Shown here piece by piece: positions 47,614 to 59,639 of a stretch of 64,000 bases of DNA (within the stretch, counting starts at the first letter, position 1; the number at the start of each line of letters is the position of its first letter). Location of the stretch: positions 42,580,012 through 42,644,011 of the forward strand of contig CM059971.1 of assembly GCA_030490835.1 (NCBI GenBank), written 5' to 3'. The position numbers and the translations under genes were made by a program. The notes under the pieces are model-generated. The model was not told the DNA's origin, did no database searches, and saw nothing but the letters and a program-made list of their open reading frames with translations. Source of the stretch: Annona cherimola. Its lineage: Eukaryota > Streptophyta > Magnoliopsida > Magnoliales > Annonaceae.

Positions 47614-50575
47614 ATGTAACGCCCCATCCTGAGCGTCACAACATTACCTCAAGATCGTTCAACTGATAAACGTGATCAGGATTGTTGCCCTGTCACACGG
47701 CGGGTTTTAACGGATATTTATCCAAGTAAATATATTCATAGGAGTTTAATTCCTCCTTATTTTCATCTCATGCATATCTGAGTCATTTCCATCTAATAAT
47801 GTCATAACTAGACATGATTTTCATAACATAATTCAAACGATCTCATAAATTAGATGTCATTGCATGTATCATCATAGATGTCAACACAAAAAATCAAAGT
47901 ATATACAATCATACGACATAAGTTTTTCATTAACATGAAACTTATAATGTCTTCCCATTTCTTCGTTGGATGGCTCATGCTCCTTTCCCAGGTCCCATCT
48001 TTCACCTGTCTATGGGTTTGGAAAATGAAAACGTGAGTCGAAACTCAATAAGCAAGCTTATATTTTACAGGCAATTCATTTTGAAAGTATATTTATTTAA
48101 AAGCATTTTTCTCCCTTCAGTAGAGACACTTATCAAGTGATCAACTACCTATGGAGTAAAAACCTTTTCATAAATCATTCATACACATTTCATAAACACT
48201 TTATAAACATTAGATGTGCAAATTCATCATTTCCATTGATGACGTTATCCTTCATGTGACGGTATGCTAGCACGGGGAACCCTCTTTCATTACATGATCA
48301 TTTCCATCCTTGGCGCTGGACCTTCCGATTTGGCAACGTCAAGGGGGACTCCTTGTCCACTTTCTACCTCGACTAGCCTACTTGATTTCCATTCCATGCA
48401 TGACTTTTAGTCACCCGGGCATCATATACCCCCTTACATATGGAACTTGTCATTCTCATGTAGAGAATTCTTTGCACCATCCCTTTTTAAACACCATTTC
48501 AATGAAACATTGTATAAATTTGTGTTTCATCACATTTCAAGCATAATTGCGAAACCATAAGCAATCATTTATTTCAACAGAAATAACCATTTCAATACTC
48601 ATATAGACAAGGAATGGCCATCCTTAAACACCTTGTAATGAAAACCAAAATCATTTAGAAAGCTGCTTGCTTACCTCGCTTGCTTAGCTTTCCGTTTCGC
48701 TTATCCCTTTGCCTTTGCTTATACATATAAGAATGATATAACATTCATATATTTTCTTTGCTTGCATTCAACTCAGTTTTCCAACCCATTTTTATTAACA
48801 TATATCATTTATTTGACTTCACAAGTCATTATGCTCATATATAGCACATTTTGCACATATCATCGGCTAACACATAACATATATAACCCCATAATTAAGG
48901 TATCCATTTCAATCACATAAAAATCATTCAATAATTATCATTTATAGGTTCCTTAACCTTACCTTGCCATTTTTCACTCCATTTCCACAATACACATATC
49001 GGTGCTTGTTTTAAGCACCCTTTATTGCCTTAAGCCTCATTAATTAATCCCAAAATTTGACATTACATCATGACATTCTAAACAGAAATATATTCACAAA
49101 ATTTATCATATTTTCATGCATGTTTTCATAAAACCAAATTACATAGGTCATTTTCCACTCATGCATGTCTATCCTTTCACATATAGCCATTTAACAACAC
49201 ATATATGAGGCCTTTTATAAAATTTCCCAAGTCAGAAATTTAATCCACTTTTCAGCATGATAATTATCCTTAATTAACACTGTAATTAGGGTATTTTTAT
49301 GGAATTTAAATCCACTAATCATAGGTTTCTAAAACAGCAACTTTGGAACCCATTTTTCACCTGTTTAACGTGTCTTTTGACACATAACCCTAAGCAGTTT
49401 TATAAATCCGAATTTTCAGAAATTAATCAAAGTTTTCCTAACCCAAATTTAGGTTATTAACATATATATCAATTTGGTTCATTTCTACATAGGTTTTATA
49501 TTTCGTTTTGATTTTTTTCTCTAACTATCCACATATGCTGAAATCGGGCGTACTGAAATCTCAAAATCTTGAATTAATATCAAATCAAGAAGTTTTGATC
49601 TGAAATATATACCATACCTCAATCTACATGAATTAGATAAAATAAATATTTTCATCACAAAAAAATTAAGCATTTATATTTATTTTGGTATTTTTACTTT
49701 GCTGGACAGCAGAATCCATTTTCAGACAGCCTGAATGACGTACCCATAAAAACCTAATTTTTATTTTATTAGTGAACTCCTCATTATGTATTATATATCC
49801 TTTAAAAATTTCAGCTCAAAATTCCTTGTATAAAAATGATCAAAAATCCTTTGGTGCAGCTAATCCTGCCACCCGTACAACCCTGTTCTGGTTGATTTTC
49901 TCAGATTTTTAATTTGAAACTGGATTATCCTTTTAAGATGAAAATTGGGTCTTTACTTAATAATCACATAATTATTCTTCCTAAAAATTTTATACTAAAA
50001 TTCATCCATTTACTATTCCGCTCATATTTTAGTTTACAATATCATATAACTTCCGGATTTTAGGCATAAAATCAAAATAATCATATACTTACTTTATTAA
50101 ATGGGTAATCCCTCCTTTTCCCTTTTCTTTTCCCTTGTTTTTCCTTCCTCCTTGCTGGTCTAGAGTTGGACGTGAAGGCTGCCTTGGGGTGCAAGTTTCA
50201 GCACTTTGAAAATTTCCAACATCTCATTTCCACATGACCGATTATCCCCCTTATAGAGCTGGAATTTCCAGCTATGGGCCCCACTTGTTGCTGCATTTTC
50301 TATAGCCATTGAATGCCCTCTTATCCTCTTTTGTGCTGGTGAACTCATAGCCAAGTAAATTGACTTTTTACCATTTTCAAAAATCCAAAAATCTGCTTTA
50401 ATCAAAACCGTCCACTTATCCACAATTGCCCTTCTTTACTTAGCTCTAAAGCAACTTGTTACTTGCTCTCCAAGAAACCAACTTTCCATCGTAGTTAGCT
50501 TAATCCATTCCATTCATCTCATAGATTTCATAATTTTATTCCATCGTTTCAAATTTCATCTCAAACCAACGTTTC

Positions 50576-52301
50576 TGTTGGTCCCGAGTTAGTGGCAAAA
50601 CCCAAGAGGGGAGGGGTGAATTGGGTTCTTTAAAAAATCTTTGGTAAATAAAGAATTAACCCTTTGAGTAATTAATCCCCTTTTGAAAAGAGCTAGAGAG
50701 CAATAAAGATAAAGCAGTAAAAAGAGATATAACACAAGATTTATAGTGGTTCGGGCAAACCTTCCCTACTCCACTCTTCCAAGCTCACACTCTGTTGTGA
50801 CTTGGGTTCCACTATGTATTCCACGAATACACTTAGAGTCACCGCTCTCTTCTAGATTTCAGCTCTAGGGGGCATATACAACTAGAGCCACTTGCTCTCT
50901 TCTAGATTCTAGCTCTAGGGGGCATAAACAACTCACATGCAAAAGTAGGTGATGAGTCTCACTCCAATCACACCCTACTTTGCATATACTTGATCTTAGC
51001 TACCCAAGCTAAATCAAGATTTATACAACAAGACAATTATATAAATGAAACTACACTTTACAGATTTGTGTAGGCAGATTTAGCTCGAGGAAGAAGTTGT
51101 AGAAGCAGCTTTGGATGAATATTGTTGAAGGCGCTAGCAACTTGAAGCTTTCTTCTTCCTTAGAATTTATACGAACCACTCAGAAATGGAGAAAAGCAAA
51201 TAGGATTCCTTTCTAGATCTTCTTTTCTCTCTTTGGACTTTGTAGAGTATATAGTAGTGTCTTGTAATGTTCTTGTCTTTTTTCACGTTCATTTGAGGGT
51301 CCTTTTATAGAGGGAAGAAAATATGAACGTTATGGAGGTGGTTGGTGCGCAATAAATGAACTACAACGTTCGAAAATTTGACCGTTATACCCAAGTCGAA
51401 GATGGAGTCGACTTGGCTTGCGACTTGGCAACCCAAGTCGCATCTGGAGTCGACTTCGTATGCGACTCCAGTTTTTCCAATTTCCCAAGTCTCAGTTATA
51501 GCCGACTTGGTTTCAGACTTCGACTTAACCTGCGATTTGGCTCGGGTTTTGCTGAAGCTGCTTTGATCTTCAAGTTGTGTTCTTCTATCTTGGATTGGTT
51601 TGATTCTTACTTAGATGATTCATGCATATTTGACTTATGTAGTCTTGATAGACATTGTTTGAATCATTCTTGTATCTTTGTCTTTGAGCTTGATAGACTT
51701 GATTTGATGTAGTTCATGAATCTTGACTATGAATTGGACTCATTTGATCTTTATCTTGATTCTTTGGACTTGATAAACCTGGTTTGAAGTCCTTCAGGCA
51801 ATCATGCTTTGAGCTTGAATGTTATATTCTCTTGAATGGCTTGAAAAACTGCATCTTTGAAATCTGAATTCCTCAAGTCGCAGATGGAGTCGACTTGGCC
51901 TGCGACTTCACCCAAGTCGCTCATGGAGTCGACTTGGCCTGCGACTTGGGCAGCTTTGTGCCCCAAAATCAGCGCTGGACACTATTTTGCATTTGAAGTC
52001 GATAGCGAGGTCGACTTCGTCTGCGACTTGGGAACCCAAGTCGCATGTGGAGTCGACTTGACCTGCGACTTCACTTGTGTCTTTTGAGGTTCTTTCTTAA
52101 GTCGATATTTGAGTCGACTTTGGGATCGACTTCATCCTAAGTCGAAGTCCAAGTCGACTTGAGGTTCGACTTGGCCACCTGAGTTCTTTAAATCACTTAA
52201 CAAACTCATTAGTACTCAAAATATACTCAAGTTAGTCTTTGTTGATCATCAAAACTCAGTATTTGATTAATTTGTTTTGTTTTGAAACATTGTTTCCAAC
52301 A
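50576..52301 (-). mobile_element. 3' LTR of the long copia element
   Basis: Edges TGTTGGTCCCGAG and TTTCCAACA on plus, 1726 bp. GTCGAC arrays at about 51395-51540 and 51880-52175 lie upstream (minus direction) of the TATA box CTATAAAAGG at 51301-51310. Confidence 0.95.
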
Positions 52302-52315
52302 ATCTCCCCCTTTTT
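52302..52315 (-). other. Polypurine tract
   Basis: The minus strand reads AAAAAGGGGGAGAT directly before the 3' LTR (TGTTGGAAAC). A second copy of the tract with similar flanks lies at about 52610-52624, right after the third ORF's stop. Confidence 0.9.
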
Positions 52316-52624
52316 GATGATTTGACAAAACTAAATTGAGTTTATACCTTTCAGTATGAATGCATTTATATACTTCTCAAAAACAGAGCATGAGTCAACA
52401 AATTTTATCCAACCATTCAAGTCTTCAACACAGATTGTAACCAATCATTCATATAAGCACATGTCAATCAAAGGTAACATTCATTTTATAATGTAAAGCA
52501 AATGAAATTTCCTAAGTACAAACTACCCGACCCAAAACTTACTTAAAGAAGTTCAACTCAACTCAATTTTATCTAACTTCCCCTAACTCCCTAACTCCCC
52601 CTAAGTTCGATCTCCCCCTTTTTG
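52316..52624 (-). other. Non-coding stretch between third ORF and polypurine tract
   Basis: About 310 bp without coding content. A+T-rich, ending at a duplicate polypurine-like tract next to the third ORF. It corresponds in position to 11534-12155 of the short element. Confidence 0.6.
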
Positions 52625-54183
52625 TCAATCGATCAAAAATAATGATTTGGTGAATTGAAATTGAGAGATCGGATATGGGATTGGTTTGATAGGACTATGA
52701 TGGGCCGATGAGTATACTAGAGAAGCGTGATCTGGAGTTGTTGCTTTATGAACTGATCCTGACTCGTAAGGATCGAGTTCAGGCATTGGTGTCTTCTTAT
52801 GTCGTCCGGATGCAAGATGATAGCGGATAGTCCGCATTTCCCGCTCGATTCTGTCTTGCCGGGAGTGCATATCCTCGATTGCATTTAGAACGTCGGTGAC
52901 GAGACTGGTCATCCTATTCTCTTGGTGACCCATTTCTTCCCGTAGAGTTGATATTTCATCCTTTATACTTTGAAGCGTAGCTGCTTGTGATGAAATATTT
53001 GGTTCTCTATCGGGTGCAGCGGATCCGTGCGGTGAATAGGATCCGTGCGATGGAGGAGAAACGGCCCGTGCAGGTGATGCCATAGGAGGTTTCTCCCCCT
53101 CAGTTTGTGCATCGTCCTCAGCTTCTCGTGCTGGCTCGCCAAGTTTCTCTCGGATGCGATCATCCCTAAATTGCTCCAGATTGATTTTCATGCGTTGGAG
53201 CAAAGCCTTGTTAATGGCGTTTGTCGTCTTGGGGACTTCAAATGGTTCCCCGTCAATGTCTAGCCCAACCCGCTCAAAAATCTTGGTGATCCAAGATCCG
53301 TAAGGTAACACGCCTCTCGGATTGTCTTTCCTGCATGCCAAGGCTTCTAAGAATAGTCTGGGAAGACTAATCTTGATTTTGTTCACTAATTTCCATAGAA
53401 TCATTGCTTCTTGAGGATTCAATTGATTCCTGCCGCCTCCTTTTGGTAAGATACAGTGGGCGATCAATAGACGGATGACCCTGAGTCTGGGAGGAAGATC
53501 CATATAATGCAGGAATTTGGTGCCTGCATGATATTTGTTACTTTTGGTCAATTCATTATAGACCGTGTCCATAGTTAGATCCTGGGGAAGCCTTTCTTCA
53601 TCAAAAGGTACTTGAAGAATGTTTCCAATTCTTCTCAGAGCTCTGTCTTGATTTGGGAGGTTGCTACCCCCCAAACTGTATTTCAGTGCCTTTGACATAA
53701 GTGCAAAACTTGGTGTCGTCCCATAAATAATAAAACTGTCTTGTGAGATCAGGATAGATCCGTTCATCGGATTTGAATAGTTGTATCCATCCTTGGAAAT
53801 CCAACAACTCTTCTATGTCGAACTCATAGTCGTTGAGGAACTTGAAATCTATGATCTTAGGAATGAATACCTTTCGTTCATAGAAGTTTCTGTAAAAGCG
53901 ACTATGTTGTAGCTCTGTCCTGAAATAAGTGGTGGGGCATTTTTAGAACTTGCCCCTTCTTGATAGGAATCCTTGAAGAGTAAGAGCTTTCAGGTTGGCT
54001 TTCAGATTGTGGAGCTCGATCAGTTGACTGGGTTGTGGTCTGAAATCGAACTCTTTTACCCGTTGAGGTTGACGGTTCCTCTCTAGCTCTTTTAGCGGGT
54101 GTTCTTTGTTTTCTAGGAACCTCTTCGGTTTGTGTAGGAACCCTTTTGGGGTAAGGTTTTGATACTGCCCTTTTTGGTGCCAT
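52625..54183 (-). pseudogene. Third ORF, plant-transposon-protein-like, two frameshifts
   Basis: On minus an ATG at 54181-54183 opens a basic, lysine/arginine- and proline-rich N-terminus (MAPKRAVSK...). The coding frame shifts at a five-base T run on plus (53940-53944) and again at a six-base C run (53667-53672). The longest intact part is 52625-53767. Motifs such as LPRLRVIRLLIAHCILPKGG-type, KISLPRLFLEAL and LPYGSWITKIFERVGLDI fit the 'putative plant transposon protein' family seen in plant repeat-encoded proteins. A coiled coil (SIKDEISTLREEMGHQ) is near the C-terminus. Function unknown; no transmembrane segment is seen, so it is not an obvious envelope-like protein. Both shifts are in homopolymers and may be assembly errors. 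Confidence 0.75.
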
Positions 54184-54478
54184 TGAAATGGTTTGGAGTT
54201 GGAGACTGAGAGATGGGAATGGAGATTTGAGAGAACTTTGAGAGAGAGAGCCGAGAGAGTTGGGAGAGAAAAAGAGAGCTGAGAGGACTGAGACCAATAG
54301 AGAGAGAGAGGGACCGGAATCGAAGAGGCGAGGATCTTTAGCTGGAGAAGAAAAAAAAATAGGGTTGTCTCCGGAGGAGAGAAGAGGAAAAACAGAGAGA
54401 CGGAGAGAAATGGGAGGAAGAAAGAGAGAAGAGAAGAAGAAATAAGGAAAAGGTCTCGGAATTCGGACGGTCGCGCGC
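54184..54478 (-). promoter_or_regulatory. CT-rich leader before the third ORF
   Basis: On minus this is an almost purely pyrimidine-rich stretch (CTCTCT, TTCTTC and CTCC runs), ending just before an ATG in favourable context (TTTCAATGGCACC). It looks like a plant 5' untranslated leader. With the GTCGAC array upstream it could be an internal promoter and leader for the third ORF. No clear TATA box is seen. Open frames across it are low-complexity. Confidence 0.45.
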
Positions 54479-54657
54479 GCGGAGTCGACTTTGCCCTAGG
54501 CGAAGTCGACTTCGGTTCCCTGGAGTCGACTTCGTACATAGTGCGGAGTCGACTTCGACCCCGTGGAGTCGACTTTGCTGTCGAAGCGGAGTCGACTTCA
54601 CTTTTCCCAAGTCGACTTGGCGGAGTCGACTTGGCTCCTATGGAGTCGACTTGACTC
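54479..54657 (-). repeat. GTCGAC palindrome array between pol and third ORF
   Basis: Nine exact GTCGAC palindromes lie in about 180 bp, mostly as GGAGTCGACTT, spaced 12-35 bp. The same motif dominates U3 of the LTRs. On minus it sits just after the pol stop and about 300 bp before the ATG of the third ORF. Sequence between motifs differs from the LTR, so it is not a stray LTR piece. Confidence 0.9.
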
Positions 54658-54702
54658 ATCAGTTTACCTTTTTCAAATTTTGATTTCTTGTTTTAATTTT
54701 TC

Positions 54703-57700
54703 CTAATTTAGCTCTATCATCCCCATATCATTCCTAATCTTGTAAAATGATTCTTTAGCTAGAGGTTTGGTAAAGATATCAGCAATTTGATCATCTGTTT
54801 TCACATATTCTAAGCACACATCATGATTTTCAACATGTTCACGAATAAAATGATGTCTTACATCAATATGTTTGGTTCTAGAATGCAATACTGGATTTTT
54901 AGTCAAACAAATTGCACTTGTATTATCACATCTAATAGGAATATCAACATAATCAATACCATAGTCTTTCAACTGTTGTTTCATCCAAAGTAGTTGGGCA
55001 CAACAACTACCGGCGGCTATGTATTCGGCTTCCGCAGTAGATAGTGCAACACTTGTTTGTTTTCTTGAATGCCATGAAACTAGCATATGTCCAAGAAATT
55101 GACAAGTTCCACTGGTACTTTTTCTATCTACTTTATATGCGGCAAAGTCTGCATCCGAATAGCCGATTAGATCAAAGGTTGACCCCTTTGGATACCATAG
55201 TCCAAGATTTGTAGTTTTTAACAAATATTTAAAAATTCTTTTTACAGTAAGTAGATGTGATTCTTTTGGACATGCTTGGAATCTAGAGCACATACAAACA
55301 CTAAATAGGATATCGGGTCTAGAAGCAGTTAAGTATAACAAGGATCCTATCATGCTTCTATAAAGTGTTTGATCGATACTTTTACCATTTTCGTCCGCAT
55401 CGATCTTGATTGTAGAGCTCATTGGAGTATTTGCTCCTTTGCTATTTTGCATTCCAAACTTCTTGAGCATCTCTCTGGCGTATTTGGACTGATTTAGAAA
55501 TATCCCTTCACTTTGTTGCTTGATTTGCAGTCCAAGGAAGAAATTTAATTCTCCCATCATACTCATTTCGAATTCGCTCTGCATTATCTTAGAAAACTCT
55601 TGACAAAGTTTTTCGTCAGTAGCACCAAATATTATGTCATCAACATAAATCTGCACAATTAAAATATTTTTATTTTTATATTTAATGAACAGAGTAGTGT
55701 CTACTTTCCCCTTTTGAAACTCATGGTCAATCAAAAATTTATTCAATCTTTCATACCAAGCTCTTGGAGCTTGTTTTAGTCCATATAATGCTTTGGTCAA
55801 TTTATAGACATACTTTGATTGATTCTTTTCTCCAAAGCCAGGGGGTTGTTCAACATATACTTCTTCATTCAGATAGCCATTCAAAAATGCACTTTTTACA
55901 TCCATTTGAAACAATTTGAAATTCATATGAGAAGCAAATGCTAGTAAAATACGTATGGCTTCTAATCTTGCCACGGGTGCATATGATTCTTCAAAATCAA
56001 TTCCTTCTTCTTGGGAATACCCTTTGGCTACTAATCTTGCCTTGTTTCTAATTACGAGTCCGCTTTCATCTAATTTGTTCCTAAATATCCATTTAGTACC
56101 TATGATAGTGTGATTATTTGGTCTAGGAACTAAATGCCATACATTGTTCCTTTCGAATTGGTTTAGCTCTTCTTGCATTGCAATAATCCAATGTTCATCA
56201 TTGAGAGCTTGTTCAATGGTATTTGGTTCAATTTTAGATACAAAGGCATATTGACCATAAACGTTTTGTTTTGATCTTCTAGTTTTCACTCCTTCATATA
56301 TATTTCCAATAACTTGCTCAATTGGATGGGCATTTTTGAACTTTAAATCAGTTGGAGGTTTATAAGAATCATTACCTTCACTTACCTCTTCCTCCATGAG
56401 ATTTTCTGGCTTGAGCTCGAGTTCCTTTGGTTGTTCTTTACCTTTTGTCTCATCTGCATCACTTAGTTCATCTTCCTTTTTCGGAGTTTTGTTAATTTCA
56501 TCAAATACAACGTGTATGGATTCTTCAATAATTTGGTTTCGTTTATTGAAAACTCTATATGCTTTGCTATTTGATGAATATCCAAGAAATATAGCCTCAT
56601 CACTTTTAGCATCTAACTTTCCCAAGTTAGTTTTTCCATTATTCAAAACATAACATGTACATCCAAAAGCATGAAAATAAGAAATATTTGGTTTCCTTCC
56701 TTTCCATAGTTCATATGGGGTCTTTTTCAAGATTGCTCGAATGGTAACACGGTTCAATACATGACAAGCTGTACTTACAGCTTCACCCCAAAATTTCTTG
56801 GATAGATTGCTCTCATTTAGCATAGTTCTAGCCATCTCTTGTATAGTTCTATTTTTCCTTTCTACTACTCCATTTTGTTGTGGAGTTCTTGGTGCAGAAA
56901 ATGTGTGGTGAATTCCTTTTTCATTGCAAAATTCCATGAATCGTTTGTTTTCGAATTCGCCACCATGATCGCTTCTTATGGTCACAATAGTACTTTGTTT
57001 TTCATTTTGCACCAAATTTACAAAAGTTGCAAATATAGAGAAGGCTTCATCTTTACTAGCTAAGAGAATTATCCATGTGAATCTTGAAAAATCATCAACT
57101 ATGACAAATACATATTTCTTTCCACCAATGGTTAGAATGTCGGATGGCCCGTATAGATCCATATGTAGCAATTCAAGTGGCTTAGTGGTGGAAATTTCCT
57201 TTTTGGTAGAGAAAGGCATCTTGGGTTGTTTTGATAATTGACATGCCTTGCAAATCTTGTCTTTGTCATATTTCAATCTTGGTAATCCTTCTACCAAACT
57301 CTTTTTCCATAGGGTTTTTATGTTTCCCATGTTTATATGTCCAAGCCTTTTATGCCAAACCCATGGATCATTATCAATGGCCATTAGACATTGACCATTC
57401 AATTCATCAAGTGAAACCAAATATACATTTCCATGTCTTTTACCACTAAACATGATATGCTCTCCATCAAATACATTACATATAGATGATTCAAACACAA
57501 CTTTGTACCCTTTATCACATAATTGGCTAATGCTCATTAAATTGTGTTTGAGTCCTTCAACAAACAAAACATCTTCCATGCATGCATTTGAAATACTATG
57601 TATATTTCCTTTACCTTTAATTTTACCTTTTTCATTATTGCCAAAGGCAACCATTCCATCATTACAAGGCTTAAGTTTGTGAAACAAACTTCTTTCACCG

Positions 57701-57780
57701 GTCATATGCCTTGAGCAACCGCTATCCATAAACCATTCATTGTTTGCCTTTGCCTTAAGACATGTCTGAAAAATAAGCAA
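54703..57780 (-). CDS. pol: Copia Pol: protease, integrase, RT, RNase H (intact)
   Basis: The 1025-residue open frame has all catalytic motifs. Protease: D19-S-G in [13 protein letters not shown]. Integrase: zinc-binding H143/H148 and C177/C180, then D208, D271, E307 (35 residues between the last two). Reverse transcriptase: D627 in QMDVKSAF and YVDD at 712-715. RNase H: D876 in GYSDADFA, E917/E919 in STAEAEY, D952 in CDNTSA. The order PR-IN-RT-RH is diagnostic of Ty1/copia. It would work in cytoplasmic particles, then in the nucleus for integration. There is no ATG at the frame start; the product is expected as a Gag-Pol fusion, so the boundary at 57780 is arbitrary and the frame extends to about 57822. 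It ends 17 codons after ADIFTKPL. No residue loss is seen, so it could serve in trans for other elements. Confidence 0.95.
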   Translation of the reverse strand: MLIFQTCLKAKANNEWFMDSGCSRHMTGERSLFHKLKPCNDGMVAFGNNEKGKIKGKGNIHSISNACMEDVLFVEGLKHNLMSISQLCDKGYKVVFESSICNVFDGEHIMFSGKRHGNVYLVSLDELNGQCLMAIDNDPWVWHKRLGHINMGNIKTLWKKSLVEGLPRLKYDKDKICKACQLSKQPKMPFSTKKEISTTKPLELLHMDLYGPSDILTIGGKKYVFVIVDDFSRFTWIILLASKDEAFSIFATFVNLVQNEKQSTIVTIRSDHGGEFENKRFMEFCNEKGIHHTFSAPRTPQQNGVVERKNRTIQEMARTMLNESNLSKKFWGEAVSTACHVLNRVTIRAILKKTPYELWKGRKPNISYFHAFGCTCYVLNNGKTNLGKLDAKSDEAIFLGYSSNSKAYRVFNKRNQIIEESIHVVFDEINKTPKKEDELSDADETKGKEQPKELELKPENLMEEEVSEGNDSYKPPTDLKFKNAHPIEQVIGNIYEGVKTRRSKQNVYGQYAFVSKIEPNTIEQALNDEHWIIAMQEELNQFERNNVWHLVPRPNNHTIIGTKWIFRNKLDESGLVIRNKARLVAKGYSQEEGIDFEESYAPVARLEAIRILLAFASHMNFKLFQMDVKSAFLNGYLNEEVYVEQPPGFGEKNQSKYVYKLTKALYGLKQAPRAWYERLNKFLIDHEFQKGKVDTTLFIKYKNKNILIVQIYVDDIIFGATDEKLCQEFSKIMQSEFEMSMMGELNFFLGLQIKQQSEGIFLNQSKYAREMLKKFGMQNSKGANTPMSSTIKIDADENGKSIDQTLYRSMIGSLLYLTASRPDILFSVCMCSRFQACPKESHLLTVKRIFKYLLKTTNLGLWYPKGSTFDLIGYSDADFAAYKVDRKSTSGTCQFLGHMLVSWHSRKQTSVALSTAEAEYIAAGSCCAQLLWMKQQLKDYGIDYVDIPIRCDNTSAICLTKNPVLHSRTKHIDVRHHFIREHVENHDVCLEYVKTDDQIADIFTKPLAKESFYKIRNDMGMIELN

Positions 57781-58009
57781 ATAAATCTTATCTTCTTGGT
57801 ACCCATTTTATGGGTCCATTTGGGTTAGTAATATAGATCATTCTTTGTTGTTTTAACTTTGAAAGCCCAAATCTTGTGTTTCTTGGAACCCAAACTAATT
57901 TTGCACCATGGTCATATAATTTCTTAAAATTACATTTGTAAGTTTTGTGCCCCATTTTATTGCAGAAATTACAAGCTATAGGTAATCTTGGAGTAGGCCT
58001 CCAAGTATG
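57781..58009 (-). other. Gag 3' extension and gag-pol frame change
   Basis: It contains the second CCHC knuckle in the gag frame, then a TAA at about 57793-57795. The pol frame is offset by -1 and opens at about 57822. A TTATTTGCTTATTTTTCAG sequence, resembling a plant 3' splice site, lies at about 57765-57783 just before the conserved pol start. A GGGTACC 5'-site-like sequence is only 37 bp upstream, shorter than usual plant introns. Frame change by mutation, frameshifting or splicing cannot be separated from sequence alone. Confidence 0.6.
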
Positions 58010-59590
58010 CTATGGTTCCATTATTGGTCTTCTAGTCCATTTAAAATTTTTCTTTTGTGGCTTGTATATAGATGCATTTTTAGTTTGATGTTTCTCAAAT
58101 ATTTGTACATTTGATTTGCTACTTTCTCCTTGCTCAAATGTATGATACCCAAGACCTCTTTTATGTGTTTGGGAGGTCATATTCAAAAACATTTTGACGC
58201 TTTCTCCTGGATTAGAGAACTTAGCTAATGATTCATTTAATGATTTGTTCTCCTTTTTTAGCAGATCATTTTCATCTTTCAATTTGTCTAATCTTTCTGC
58301 AAGTTTACCATTTACAATTATTGTTGCATCACATTGTCTTTTCTTAATTGTAAACTTGCTTCCTAATTTCTTGATTTCTTCATATAATGAATCATATGCA
58401 GTTTGTAGCTCATCTAATTCAGTACATTTGAGGCATTCTTGAAAGGAAGAAGAACTTGATTTAGAATGGGAGAGTTTGGAACTTACCTCTTCATCGCTTG
58501 TGCATTTTGTTGAGGTAATTCGTTCTTCTTGTTCGATTTGTGCCATGCAGCAAATTCTTGCACATTCTTCCGCCTCGTTTTCGTCGGTTGAGGAATTACT
58601 CGTTGTAGATTCCTCATCGTTTACATACATGCCTCTACCTTTGTACTTTTGGAATCTTTTGTTGTTCCTTCTATCCTTTCTTTGTTCGTTTGCCTTGCTT
58701 TCTTCGGGAGTTGGACATTGAGCTTGCATATGTCCCGAACCGCCGCATCGGTAGCATTTGGTTGGTTCTTTCTTCTTCTCTTTGGGAGTTCTTTCCTTGA
58801 AGCTTCTGAAATTTTTCCCTTTCCTCACAAATTTTCTGAAGCGTTTTGTGAGAAGGGCAATCTCATCGTCGTTTTGAGAAGAGGAGGTATCGTCAGTGTC
58901 TTGTGCGGCTTTCAAGGCGATTGCTCTTTTGCCCCTATGTTGATCTTCATTTCTTCTTTTAATTAGCTCATGTGACATGAGTGAGCTAATTAAGTCTTCA
59001 AGCTTTAAAGTGTTTAGGTCTTTGGCTTCTTCTATTGCAGTGATCTTTGGAGTCCATGATTCCGGTAGAGCTCTTAAGATCTTCATAACCTGCTCAGATT
59101 CAGAAATAGCCTTTCCAAGACCTTTTAAAGCATTAGTGATTTTTGAGAATCTAGCGAACATTTCAGAAATATTTTCTGTTTCTAGCATTCTAAAATTCTC
59201 TAGTTCTCCAATCAAAATATTTCTTCTCGTCCCTTGGACTTGAGAAGTTCCTTCATAGATAGAGGTTAGCGTGTCCCATATTTCTTTGGCGGTCAAGCAA
59301 GAGGATACTCTATCATATTCAGAAGCATTAAGAGCACAAAATAAAGAGTTCATAGCTTTGGCGTTGCTCTTAACAATTCTTACTTCCTCATCGGTCAATT
59401 TGGAAGCTCTTTCATTGGTAGGCAAGGTTACTCCATCTTGGATAGCAATCCAAGAGTCCATGTCGGTAGCCATGATGAGTTGCTTCATACGAAGCTTCCA
59501 ATATCCAAAATTGTTCCCGTCAAACAACGGTGGCCTTGTAAAGGATTGGCCTTCAGCAAAAGCGGGAACGGAAGTAGATTGGGATGCCAT
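58010..59590 (-). CDS. gag: Copia Gag, stopped before second zinc knuckle
   Basis: 526 residues with the same plan as the Gag at 12156-13823: FDGNNFGYWKLRMKQLI near residue 24, UBN2-type capsid with EGTSQVQGTRRNILIGELE, and a basic linker. The knuckle CYRCGGSGHMQAQC is near residue 280, with a coiled coil (LKKENKSLNESLAKFSN) near 430-450. The frame ends in TAG at 58010-58012. Past the stop the same frame stays open for about 60 codons and contains the second knuckle (CNFCNKMGHKTYKC), as in the intact short element. The stop is one transition away from a glutamine codon, so a nonsense mutation is the simplest reading. Programmed readthrough is possible but the downstream context is not the classic CAR-YYA. 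Confidence 0.9.
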   Translation of the reverse strand: MASQSTSVPAFAEGQSFTRPPLFDGNNFGYWKLRMKQLIMATDMDSWIAIQDGVTLPTNERASKLTDEEVRIVKSNAKAMNSLFCALNASEYDRVSSCLTAKEIWDTLTSIYEGTSQVQGTRRNILIGELENFRMLETENISEMFARFSKITNALKGLGKAISESEQVMKILRALPESWTPKITAIEEAKDLNTLKLEDLISSLMSHELIKRRNEDQHRGKRAIALKAAQDTDDTSSSQNDDEIALLTKRFRKFVRKGKNFRSFKERTPKEKKKEPTKCYRCGGSGHMQAQCPTPEESKANEQRKDRRNNKRFQKYKGRGMYVNDEESTTSNSSTDENEAEECARICCMAQIEQEERITSTKCTSDEEVSSKLSHSKSSSSSFQECLKCTELDELQTAYDSLYEEIKKLGSKFTIKKRQCDATIIVNGKLAERLDKLKDENDLLKKENKSLNESLAKFSNPGESVKMFLNMTSQTHKRGLGYHTFEQGESSKSNVQIFEKHQTKNASIYKPQKKNFKWTRRPIMEP

Positions 59591-59625
59591 TTTGATAAGA
59601 TCTCTTTGGTAAACTCAAAAAGCCT

Positions 59626-59637
59626 GCTCTGATACCA
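59626..59637 (-). other. Primer-binding site, initiator tRNA-Met
   Basis: The minus strand reads TGGTATCAGAGC two bases inside the 5' LTR at 59640, as in the short copia element. The gag ATG follows 36 bases further on. Confidence 0.93.
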
Positions 59638-59639
59638 CT

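Noticed and set aside
51356..51712. 118-codon frame, repeated exactly at 60420-60776
   Set aside because: It lies on the non-coding strand of paired LTRs and its VDLACDL-like repeats are translations of the GTCGAC array; identity simply follows from LTR duplication.
53902..54659. Long open frame (238 codons) overlapping the third-ORF leader
   Set aside because: Its N-terminal half translates the GTCGAC array and the CT-rich leader; only the ATG at 54181-54183 starts a plausible protein.
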